The notes under the pieces: model-generated | Seen by the model: only the letters and a program-made list of their open reading frames with translations | Databases searched by the model: none | What the model was told of the DNA's origin: nothing | Part shown: piece after piece, positions 1 through 5,861 of the stretch | Layout of the letters: each line of letters starts with the position of its first letter | Numbering within the stretch: the first letter of the stretch is position 1 | Assembly (NCBI GenBank): GCA_031385325.1 | Contig: JANNBJ010000051.1 | Location: 1 to 10,595 of the forward strand | Source: SYFY01 sp031385325 | GTDB taxonomy: Bacteria; Pseudomonadota; Gammaproteobacteria; Pseudomonadales; Azotimanducaceae | Reading direction: 5' to 3' | DNA length: 10,595 nucleotides | Position numbers and translations under genes: made by a program

Positions 1-734
1 CCGTGCGCAGGTATCGATGCCCTGCCGTGTGATCCCCAGTCGGTTCGACTTACCGCCCGATGCGTACTCCCGAACATCCATGCCAGCCCACGAGACCAAC
101 TGACCCAAATGGGGAAGATGCGCGAACCGCTTCACATCACCAATCTCGGTCATCATCGTCAACGCAAACAGGTTCTTGATGCCCCCTTCCGATAGAAGAA
201 GCAAGTCAGCGCCTTGACCGGTTCCTCATATCTCGGTGCCACCGCCAGAGCTTCGACTTCCACACCATAAGCAACCAGGATCTCATCCAGGTTCTTCAGC
301 TGCCGGAACTGCAGCGACAGATAGACCGTTCGCATGGAACTCTGCCAGCTCCGCCGCATCTATCCGATCCGTTTTCACTGTCTTCCCGCTCGTCGCGGAA
401 TACTCGATGGCGATACCACTTCGCACGGATAACCACGGTCCTGCAGATCGCGCTACAGTGAAAAGCCAACATCCGACGCGTCGTAGCAGACCTTCAGCGC
501 AACACCACCAAAGTACATCCGCACCTTCTCCAGTTGTCCAATCAACCCCTTCAGCGTCGGCCGACAGCGAAAGTTCAAAACCTCTCCTGTCTGTCGGTCC
601 AACGCCGAACCGTGATACTGGACATCGTCGACATCGATACCAACACTCCCTTCGTTCTGATTCGTAGACGTCTCCTGATTGCTGACGTGGCCGAAAAACC
701 ACTTGAGGTATCCACCAACATCGGCTTCCCTCAA
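1..734 (-). pseudogene. Decayed IS110-family (DEDD) transposase, C-terminus beyond window edge
   Basis: Pieces of an IS110-family recombinase can be read in several minus-strand frames. The N-terminal RuvC-like part (from 734) has the GIDV aspartate followed by a QYHG motif. The usual CYEAS glutamate is changed to Asp (CYDAS). The open frame then ends in a TAG at 453-455, where relatives have Tyr (GFSL-Y-RDL). Past the stop the same frame continues RDLQDRGYPCEVVSPSSIP, then shifts near 380-392 into KTVKTDRIDAAELAEF, which holds the last two catalytic Asp residues. An internal deletion near 318-335 joins this to FRQLKNLDEIL, losing roughly the region between the catalytic and C-terminal domains. 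Another shift near 175-200 leads to GIKNLFALTMMTEIGD and EYASGGK, the Transposase_20 domain with its serine. Four or more lesions make it non-functional. Family assignment is from recalled motifs; the lesions are read directly. Confidence 0.88.
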
Positions 735-766
735 GTCAAGCAGGGGGCGTCTATATCTTCTATCTT

Positions 767-1012
767 CGGTTGAAGCGTGTGGTCAATGTCGACGTGAAGC
801 CTCGAGCGCGCTGCAGCGCCACCGCAAAGGTCATCGCATGCATCGAAGGCCAGGCCGTCATCGACAAAATACTGGCTCATCTGCGCGACAAAGAACGCAA
901 TGCTCCCGCTGCACCGCTCCCCATGCGCACCGACGCAACCGCCCCACCTGATCGGAGTAGATTTACGCGGCGAGATGAAATCGAAGGTGGTTCATTTCGA
1001 GATTTTCAATGA
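767..1012 (+). pseudogene. IS91-like transposase C-terminal remnant
   Basis: Read from 767, the frame gives RLKRVVNVDVK, then KVIACIEGQAVIDKILAHL. This matches the C-terminal tail I know from IS91-family (HUH/Y2) transposases: LKRVF-(G/N)ID, a CxxCGG knuckle, KVIAxIE-(D/E)PxVIxKILxHL and a short Pro/Arg-rich end. The zinc knuckle is degraded (only ARCSATAK remains, with the first Cys and the glycines lost). No upstream catalytic domain is present; the decayed IS110 transposase starts about 35 bp away on the other strand. Compared with the second copy of its 3' end near 2034, this copy lacks 2 bp after position 928, which breaks the R-A-P-x-Q tail. It is a fragment, not a gene. The alternative is another transposase family with the same tail. 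Confidence 0.6.
917..986 (+). repeat. Direct repeat copy A (IS91-like 3' end)
   Basis: This stretch of about 70 bp aligns with 2034-2105 in the same orientation, with roughly 60 matching positions and one 2-bp gap. The best block, AGTAGATTTACGCGGCGAG, is identical in both copies (copy A 956-974). It starts inside the transposase-tail remnant and continues past where the family's protein normally ends, so it may include the terminal sequence of the old element. Together with copy B it brackets vapBC. Confidence 0.8.
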
Positions 1013-1168
1013 CAGGAATCGCGGACCACGACACACGACCCACACCCGCCCGTCACGAGCCGCATGATTTCACTTGAAGAGCGAATATTTATGCCGAGAA
1101 CACTGACATCAAGCCGGCGAAGAGTACGGATTGAGCTCACACGGCATGATCGTCTGCACCCTCAGACG

Positions 1169-1209
1169 CCGTACCGCGACGGCAAGTCGCAAAAGTCGCG
1201 GCCTTACGG
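1169..1209. promoter_or_regulatory. Imperfect inverted repeat upstream of vapBC
   Basis: CCGTACCGCGAC (1169-1180) is complementary to GTCGCGG (1195-1201) plus TACGG (1205-1209), with a 3-base CCT bulge and a 14-base loop. It ends just in front of the vapBC -10 region. It could be a hairpin, a second regulatory site, or the terminator-like end of something lost; no T-run follows. The rest of 1013-1263 shows no gene that I recognise. Confidence 0.3.
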
Positions 1210-1243
1210 TGATCTGATGCGTGATGTATGATGCCTGGCATCA
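1204..1243 (+). promoter_or_regulatory. vapBC promoter and palindromic operator
   Basis: A good -10 hexamer TATGAT lies at 1227-1232, with a poor -35 (TTACGG, 1204-1209) at 17-bp spacing. Overlapping the -10 is a perfect 15-bp palindrome, TGATGCC-T-GGCATCA (1229-1243). TGATG is repeated at 7-bp steps (1215, 1222, 1229), so extra half-sites may exist. VapB-VapC complexes typically repress their own promoter by binding such palindromes, and this position would block RNA polymerase. Transcription would start near 1238-1240, which supports the ATG at 1264 as the vapB start rather than the upstream ATG at 1228. The palindrome is observed; its role is inferred. Confidence 0.65.
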
Positions 1244-1263
1244 CATCTCTTGAAACATCGACC

Positions 1264-1497
1264 ATGCGAACCACTTTGGCCATCGACGACGACATCCTTG
1301 CTGCGGCCAGGCACTTGGCCGAAAGAGAGCACAAAAGTATCGGCGAGGTGATTTCCACTCTTGCGCGCCAGGGTCTTGCCAAGGACTCCAGAACGGCACG
1401 GCCCATGCGCAATGGGGTGCCACTTCTGGCCACACGGAACGGCGGCTCTCCCGTCACGATGGAACTCGTAAACCAATTGCGAGACGAACAGTCGTGA
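1264..1497 (+). CDS. vapB: VapB-type antitoxin
   Basis: This is a 77-residue antitoxin of a type II toxin-antitoxin pair. The N-terminus (MRTTLAIDDDILAAARHLAE) has the strand-plus-helix pattern of ribbon-helix-helix VapB proteins, which dimerise on operator DNA. The C-terminal part (RNGVPLLATRNGGSPVT, then ELVNQLRDE) is the type of flexible tail that wraps the PIN-domain toxin. An upstream in-frame ATG at 1228 exists, but it lies within the -10/operator region, so 1264 is chosen. No strong Shine-Dalgarno is visible. The stop overlaps the GTG start of vapC (GTGA), so the two are translationally coupled. The reading frame is intact even though both flanks are element debris. Confidence is high for the pair, slightly lower for the exact antitoxin subfamily. 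Confidence 0.9.
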   Translation: MRTTLAIDDDILAAARHLAEREHKSIGEVISTLARQGLAKDSRTARPMRNGVPLLATRNGGSPVTMELVNQLRDEQS

Positions 1498-1925
1498 CAA
1501 CGTATCTGCTCGACGTCAATGTTCTGATCGCCCTTGTTGACCCGGCACACTTGCAGCACGAGCAGGCGCATGCCTGGTTCTTGCGTGTGGGCAAAAAGAG
1601 TTTTGCCACGTGCCCAATCACCGAGAATGGGCTTCTACGAATTATCGGCCACCCGAAATACCCCAACTCGCCCGGCCCTCCAGGCACTGTTGCGCCGGCC
1701 CTTGCCGCAATTCGCATACTTGCCGGGCATCAGTTTTGGGCAGACAAGATCAGTATTGCTGACGAGTCGCATGTTTCTGCTTTGCTCCTTTCAAGTCACT
1801 CAAGAGTGACAGACGTCTATTTGTTGGCACTCGCTCGTGCGCACGGCGGGCGACTTGCGACCTTGGATCATCGGCTTGCGGTCAATGCTGTGCCTGATGG
1901 CGCAAAGTCACTGGAACTGATTTGA
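1494..1925 (+). CDS. vapC: VapC-type PIN-domain ribonuclease toxin
   Basis: This is a 143-residue PIN-domain protein, a usual length for VapC. All four acidic metal-binding positions can be picked out: Asp7 in YLLDVNVLIAL, Glu44 in CPITENGLLRI, Asp107 in RVTDVYLLALA and Asp125 in LATLDHRL. The toxin is expected to be a Mg2+-dependent endoribonuclease acting on tRNA or rRNA and neutralised by VapB; its target cannot be told from sequence. It starts with GTG at 1494, overlapping the vapB stop by four bases, so synthesis depends on antitoxin translation. It is probably active, since no catalytic residue is missing. It sits between two direct repeats of transposase debris, which suggests arrival by transfer. 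A chromosomal addiction role is inference. Confidence 0.93.
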   Translation: MTTYLLDVNVLIALVDPAHLQHEQAHAWFLRVGKKSFATCPITENGLLRIIGHPKYPNSPGPPGTVAPALAAIRILAGHQFWADKISIADESHVSALLLSSHSRVTDVYLLALARAHGGRLATLDHRLAVNAVPDGAKSLELI

Positions 1926-1981
1926 GTACACACGGGCGGGTAATGTCGAACCATGCGCTGCAGACGCGCAGGCCCTGACGG

Positions 1982-1994
1982 CCACGGTCCGTGG
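1982..1994. repeat. 13-bp palindrome downstream of vapC
   Basis: CCACGG-T-CCGTGG is a perfect palindrome, 57 bp after the vapC stop and 40 bp before repeat copy B. A one-base loop makes an RNA hairpin poor and there is no T-run, so it is not a terminator. It might belong to the terminal structure of the old element or be a chance palindrome. Confidence 0.35.
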
Positions 1995-2033
1995 TTGGGG
2001 AAGGAGTAGGACACCCACCATTTGAAAACCACA

Positions 2034-2105
2034 CTCCCCATGCGCGCACCGACGCAAGCACCCCACCTGATCACAGTAGATTTACGCGGCGAGCTGACAT
2101 CGAAC
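2034..2105 (+). repeat. Direct repeat copy B (IS91-like 3' end)
   Basis: This is the partner of 917-986, about 1.1 kb away and in the same orientation. It keeps two bases that copy A lost, so the tail reads R-A-P-T-Q-A-P-H-L, close to the R-A-P-P-Q-x-x-L-F ending of IS91-like transposases. Unlike copy A, nothing upstream of it encodes the KVIACIE segment. The two copies are diverged, so the duplication is not recent. Confidence 0.8.
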
Positions 2106-2112
2106 GTGATTT

Positions 2113-2232
2113 ACTTCCACACTCTGCCCGCTCTGCGGCGGCCAACTTCTCGTCATCGAGGACGTCACCGGTCCCTGCTCTCTTCGTCGAGCGCTGACAA
2201 GTTCCCGACAACTCACAACTCAGCGCAACTGA
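2113..2232 (+). pseudogene. Zinc-knuckle fragment (possible transposase scrap)
   Basis: A short frame without a plausible start reads TSTLCPLCGGQLLVIEDVTG and stops with TGA at 2230-2232. C-P-L-C-G-G followed by a hydrophobic strand and acidic residues resembles the small zinc knuckles near the C-termini of IS91-like and related transposases. It follows repeat copy B by a few bases but in a shifted frame. It is too short to place in a family with confidence and is certainly not a complete gene. Confidence 0.35.
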
Positions 2233-2428
2233 ATTCCACACTTCCCGTCTCGCCTGACAGGCCGTAGGTCATCAACAATCTGCCGCGTGTGAATTCCCCA
2301 ATTGTCTGATCGTGCGACTGCTCTTCTCTGACAACCGACCAAATCTTGGCCTGCGCCAGTACTTCGTGATCGTCGAAAAAACACACGTTGTCCTTCCTCC
2401 CCTCAGGGGACTCCCACTAAGACAGCGC
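2233..2428. other. Gene-free stretch before the phosphodiesterase stop
   Basis: I see no gene here. The only structure is a small hairpin TCCCC-TCA-GGGGA at 2398-2410, just beyond the 3' end of the minus-strand phosphodiesterase gene. The nearest minus-strand T-run (2375-2380) is about 18 bases further on, too far for a classical intrinsic terminator. Together with 1926-2112, the 503 bp between vapC and the phosphodiesterase gene hold only repeat copy B, the 13-bp palindrome and the zinc-knuckle scrap. Confidence 0.5.
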
Positions 2429-3619
2429 TTACTGCATCTGAATGACCCGACCCTCCGACTGTGCTGGTGGTTCGATGCCGAGCAGTGCTGCAACCGTGGG
2501 CGCCACATCGATCTGATGCACAACCTCCATTGATCGACCGGCTGCGACGCCTCGACCTTTGGCCATGAAGATGGCACCCATATCCGGAAGTTCAGGGTCA
2601 TAACCATGACCACCAAAATCCCAGCCGAAGAAACTCAGCACGTCCTCGGCAACACCCTCGGCGCCGGCCGCACTTGAAAACGTGAAGGGGGGCTTTGTCA
2701 TCACGACGAGATCGCCCATCCGTGAAGGCGGCGCGACGCGCAGCGACTTGGCTTCTTCGCCGCTTCGAACCTCGACGTTTTCCAGAGCGGTAAGTACGGC
2801 GCGGGCGGCAGTGATCTGCTGTGGATCCTTGAGATGCACATGCGCAACCGTCGAGCCCGTAATCTCGGCCGCGATGCCAACGGAATCGAGAGCGCCACGC
2901 AAATCGATGAACGCACCCATCGGTGTCATGCCATGATCGCTGACGAGGATCAGGGTCAATGCGGGCCACAGATCAAGTTTATCGATGCCATCGAGCAAGG
3001 TGCCCAGGGCCGCATCCTGGGAGATCAACTGGTCCTGCACGTTGGTACTGTCCGGCCCAAACCGGTGGGCGACATGATCCGTGCCCGCGAAGTAGCTCAT
3101 GATGAGGCGAGGTCGCGAAGCATCGGGCAACTCAAGCCAAGCCAGGATCTGCCTTACCTTCTCGGATTCCGGACGTCTGCCATCAAATGGGGCCATGCGA
3201 TAACGCGGCTTCTGGCCCTCCCAGTCTGTCTCCGAACCGACCCAGAAATAGGTTGCGGTCGTGATGCCTTGGCGAGTACTCGCTATCCACAGAGGCTCCG
3301 CCAACAGCCAGCTTGCGTCCCCGGACATTGAATAGCGGCCGCGCTTCGAGTCGATGAAGCTGTTGTCGATGATGCCGTGCACATCGGGGTAAGTGCCGGT
3401 GGCCAGGGCAACGTGTCCGGGAAAGGTATTCGACGGGTAGACCGGCGTCATTCGAGTGGCGTGCGCGCCCTCTTTCAACAGGCGTGCAAACGCCGGCAGG
3501 CCATCTCGAGCGGGATAGTCATGTCGCACCCCATCCATCGAGATCAGTACAACAATCGGCGCCTCGGCAACAACCGGACCGACCGCCAGACAAAGCAAGA
3601 GCAGAAAACACCGAGCCAT
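2429..3619 (-). CDS. Secreted alkaline-phosphatase-superfamily phosphodiesterase (nucleotide pyrophosphatase-like)
   Basis: This is a 396-residue enzyme of the type I phosphodiesterase/nucleotide pyrophosphatase (ENPP) branch. The ATG at 3617-3619 is chosen because a signal peptide follows at once (MARCFLLLLCLAVGPVVAEA) and an AGGTG ribosome site lies about 7 bases upstream; an upstream open stretch up to 3814 encodes nothing signal-like and would overlap the divergent exporter gene. Two-metal ligands and the nucleophile are all present: Asp29 (ISMDG), Thr65 in SNTFPGH, Asp181 and His185 (GTDHVAHRFGP), Asp228 and His229 (VSDHGM) and His338 (GGHGY). After signal cleavage, probably following residue 20, it should act in the periplasm or outside, hydrolysing phosphodiester or pyrophosphate bonds. 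The substrate (nucleotides, phospholipid head groups or other diesters) cannot be told. The closing GAIFMAKG and HQIDVAPTVAALLGI segments are typical of the fold. Confidence 0.9.
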   Translation of the reverse strand: MARCFLLLLCLAVGPVVAEAPIVVLISMDGVRHDYPARDGLPAFARLLKEGAHATRMTPVYPSNTFPGHVALATGTYPDVHGIIDNSFIDSKRGRYSMSGDASWLLAEPLWIASTRQGITTATYFWVGSETDWEGQKPRYRMAPFDGRRPESEKVRQILAWLELPDASRPRLIMSYFAGTDHVAHRFGPDSTNVQDQLISQDAALGTLLDGIDKLDLWPALTLILVSDHGMTPMGAFIDLRGALDSVGIAAEITGSTVAHVHLKDPQQITAARAVLTALENVEVRSGEEAKSLRVAPPSRMGDLVVMTKPPFTFSSAAGAEGVAEDVLSFFGWDFGGHGYDPELPDMGAIFMAKGRGVAAGRSMEVVHQIDVAPTVAALLGIEPPAQSEGRVIQMQ

Positions 3620-3661
3620 GCAGGCACCTGTCTGTGAGTTCGACTTACTATACCCAGCAGC

Positions 3662-4912
3662 ATGAACAATTTTCTCGCCACCCGATTTCCGGCGCTGGGG
3701 TTCCCCCTGTATCGCCGTTATTGGCTGGCGTCGTTCGCGTCGGTGGGTGGCTCGCAACTGACGATACTCGCGCAAGGCTGGTTGGTGTTTAAGCTCACCG
3801 GATCGGCCTGGCATCTTGGCCTGCTGGGCGCGGCGGTTGCGCTACCCAATATCCTCGTGACGCTCATCGGCGGGGTGATCGCAGATCGGGTCGACAAGCG
3901 CTTGATCATGATGGGGACATCGCTCGTCACTTCCTTGCTGCTTGCCCTTCTGGCCGTGCTGGACGGACTGGATTCAATCAGCCTCTGGCAAGTACTTACT
4001 ATCGTTGCCAGCATAAGCCTGATAACGGGATTGGATTGGCCTGCGAGAGTTTCAATCTATCCACTACTGGTCGATCGTGATGCCTTCATGAATGCCGCTG
4101 CGCTCAACGCAGTGATCTGGCAATCGACCAGAATGGCCATGCCGGCGCTGGGTGGACTGTTGATCGCGACCGGTGGGACCTGGCTCCTGTTCGCTTTGGG
4201 CGCGGTCGGATATCTGGTGATGTTCGTCGTGATTTCGGGCATTCGTGTGCACGTGTCCACGGCCATGGCTCAGAGCCCTTTCAACCAGATGATCGAGGGT
4301 TTCCGCTTTATCGCCACTAGCCAGGTCTTCGCTCCACTGCTGATCGTTACGTTTGCGGGCATGTTCTTCTGCAACGCCTACGTGCAGATCATGCCGGTGT
4401 TTGCATCGATGATCGGCGGCGACGAACAAGCTTACGGTTACCTGCTGGCCATGGGCGGATTTGGCAGCGTGGTGGGGACATTTGTCGCCAGCGGCTTTCA
4501 ACATCACCGGCGACTGGGGTGGATCATGTTTGGATGCGCTGCGGCTACCGCGGTCACGACCCTGATCTTCGGCTGGGTGGCCGCGGCCGGCTGGCTGATA
4601 CCCGCTCTGATTGCCACTTTTCTGGCCGCCACGTTGTCATCGATCTTCATGGTGACATCGATGGGCGTCCTGCAGCTGACCGTGCCTGATCATCTGCGAG
4701 GACGCGTCATGGGGATTCACGCGATCGGCTACAGCCTCGGACCCCTTGGAGGCCTGTTTCTTGGTGGGCTGACGGAGCCGTTTGGACCGGCAATCGCCGT
4801 GTCACTGGGCTGTAGTTTGTTCATCCTGGTCATCTACGCGATCAGCGTCCGTCATCCCGTGCTGGTGAACAGTGGCGGGCACCACGTCGCGCCACTGGAA
4901 ACGCGGGCCTAG
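3662..4912 (+). CDS. MFS transporter, EntS-like (MFS_3) exporter
   Basis: This 416-residue integral membrane protein has about 12 hydrophobic segments. The N-terminal half has LYRRYWLASFASVGGSQL and then the MFS motif A loop GGVIADRVDKR (residues 70-80) between helices 2 and 3. The C-terminal half has DHLRGRVMG and a Gly/Pro-rich helix (GPLGGLFLGGL), a pattern of the MFS_3/enterobactin-exporter-like group. It is expected to be a proton-driven exporter of a small molecule; the substrate is unknown. It is transcribed divergently from the phosphodiesterase gene with only 42 bp between the start codons, so the two promoters must overlap. A TACTAT at 3646-3651 could be a -10, but with no clear -35 or ribosome site. 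No siderophore or antibiotic genes are nearby to suggest a cargo. The small 72-residue gene follows 41 bp later on the same strand. Confidence 0.9.
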   Translation: MNNFLATRFPALGFPLYRRYWLASFASVGGSQLTILAQGWLVFKLTGSAWHLGLLGAAVALPNILVTLIGGVIADRVDKRLIMMGTSLVTSLLLALLAVLDGLDSISLWQVLTIVASISLITGLDWPARVSIYPLLVDRDAFMNAAALNAVIWQSTRMAMPALGGLLIATGGTWLLFALGAVGYLVMFVVISGIRVHVSTAMAQSPFNQMIEGFRFIATSQVFAPLLIVTFAGMFFCNAYVQIMPVFASMIGGDEQAYGYLLAMGGFGSVVGTFVASGFQHHRRLGWIMFGCAAATAVTTLIFGWVAAAGWLIPALIATFLAATLSSIFMVTSMGVLQLTVPDHLRGRVMGIHAIGYSLGPLGGLFLGGLTEPFGPAIAVSLGCSLFILVIYAISVRHPVLVNSGGHHVAPLETRA

Positions 4913-4953
4913 CTTCTGGAGAATAGCGAAAAGACCGCTTCCTCGGAGTTCGC

Positions 4954-5172
4954 ATGATTGTTCCTCCAACCCAGATGCCGATTGTCCGCAACGGCAAGAA
5001 ATATCCGGGTATCTATTCAGTTTCCGGCACCACGATGATCGCCCGTATCCCAGGCTTAAGTTCGCGCAGTGTCCAGATCAGTGGTGGTGATATCAAAGCA
5101 GCAGCCACAAAGCTGTTCGAAGAGATCATTGCCGAAGTGGATGGTTGGGCACATCTGGAACAGCATCGCTGA
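4954..5172 (+). CDS. Small hypothetical protein, 72 residues
   Basis: I do not recognise this protein. It starts with ATG behind a good GGAG site 6 bases upstream (CGGAG-TTCGC-ATG), which is the main reason to believe it. It begins hydrophilic (MIVPPTQMPIVRNGKKYPGI), has a beta-rich middle with many Ser, Ile and Val, then a helix-like end (IKAAATKLFEEIIAEVDGW). There is no signal peptide, membrane segment or Cys, so it is probably cytoplasmic. It lies 41 bp after the MFS exporter and is likely co-transcribed with it, converging on the coiled-coil gene 32 bp beyond. Confidence 0.6.
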   Translation: MIVPPTQMPIVRNGKKYPGIYSVSGTTMIARIPGLSSRSVQISGGDIKAAATKLFEEIIAEVDGWAHLEQHR

Positions 5173-5204
5173 GTCGATGCTTCAAGCGGGAGCGGCTGCC
5201 TTAT

Positions 5205-5861
5205 TCAACCGGCGGCGCGCTGAGCTGGTTCCCGCTCCATCTCAAGCTGTTGATGCAACACGTGCAATGACTTGTTTTGCAGCTCTCGCTCACGCTCGAG
5301 TTCACGAACTCGACGCTCCTCTGCTGCCAACGCCTGCTCCAGTCGATCCACTTCACTGAGCTTGCGGATCAGCCGGCCTTCCAGCTCTCTATTGGCGAGC
5401 TCCAGCGCTTCTGCCTGCTTCGGGTTCATCGCAACGTTGGTTTGTAGCTCGTGCCGCAGTCGCGCGATTTCGGTGTGCAGGGCCGTAATCAGGTTGTTGC
5501 TCGCTTCTTCACCCGCTCGTGCAGCACTGTGTTCTTGTAGAACTCGCGCCTGGTCCAGCTGAAGCGCTTTGAGCTGCGCAGACTGTGCGTCACACTGTGT
5601 ACGCAGTTGAGCCGTTATTTCTGCAAGCGCCGGGGAAACCTTCGGCTCTTCCACTTGCGCCGCCAACTCAGCCACCCGATGCTCGGCCGCCACGAGCAGC
5701 TCATCACGACGGGCGATGTCGCGTCGCAATTGGCTGACCTGGGAACCAACTGCTGCCAGCTCCGAGCGTCTGCGCAGTTGAGCCAACAGCCAGCCCGTGA
5801 CAACGCCAGTCACCATCGCGATGGCGAGGTAGAAAAAGATCTGGCTGACAAGATAGATCAC
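5205..5861 (-). CDS. Membrane-anchored coiled-coil protein
   Basis: This 218-residue protein has one N-terminal membrane helix (about residues 4-27) followed by LRRR, then a long Leu/Ala/Glu/Arg/Gln-rich coiled coil. The coil is broken at EEPKVSPA (71-78) and at an Asn/Pro stretch (142-147), giving roughly three helical blocks up to residue 210. The Arg cluster right after the helix suggests that the coil faces the cytoplasm (positive-inside rule), an inference. It starts with GTG at 5859-5861, preceded by AGGAG 7 bases upstream, and overlaps the stop of the OmpA-like gene by four bases (GTGA), so the two are translationally coupled. No family is recognised; a structural or scaffold role beside the OmpA-like protein is the simplest reading. 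It has one Cys (90). Confidence 0.8.
   Translation of the reverse strand: MIYLVSQIFFYLAIAMVTGVVTGWLLAQLRRRSELAAVGSQVSQLRRDIARRDELLVAAEHRVAELAAQVEEPKVSPALAEITAQLRTQCDAQSAQLKALQLDQARVLQEHSAARAGEEASNNLITALHTEIARLRHELQTNVAMNPKQAEALELANRELEGRLIRKLSEVDRLEQALAAEERRVRELERERELQNKSLHVLHQQLEMEREPAQRAAG

Noticed and set aside
236..667. A 143-codon plus-strand open frame opposite the transposase remnant.
   Set aside because: Its translation is low-complexity Ser/Pro/Arg and is antisense to recognisable IS110 segments.
1044..1941. A 10-bp inverted repeat (ACCCGCCCGT at 1044-1053, ACGGGCGGGT at 1932-1941) on either side of vapBC, possibly element ends.
   Set aside because: The match does not extend beyond 10 bases and is fairly likely by chance in GC-rich sequence of this length; no target duplication was seen beside it.
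2375..2410. Possible intrinsic terminator for the phosphodiesterase gene.
   Set aside because: The stem is only 5 bp and the T-run is about 18 bases away, so it does not meet the usual terminator layout.
2834..3331. A 165-codon plus-strand open frame opposite the phosphodiesterase gene.
   Set aside because: It is antisense to intact catalytic motifs of the phosphodiesterase and shows no ribosome site or recognisable domain.
5185..5235. Inverted AGCGGGA/TCCCGCT pair between the small orphan gene and the coiled-coil gene.
   Set aside because: The arms are more than 35 bases apart, one lies inside coding sequence, and there is no T-run.
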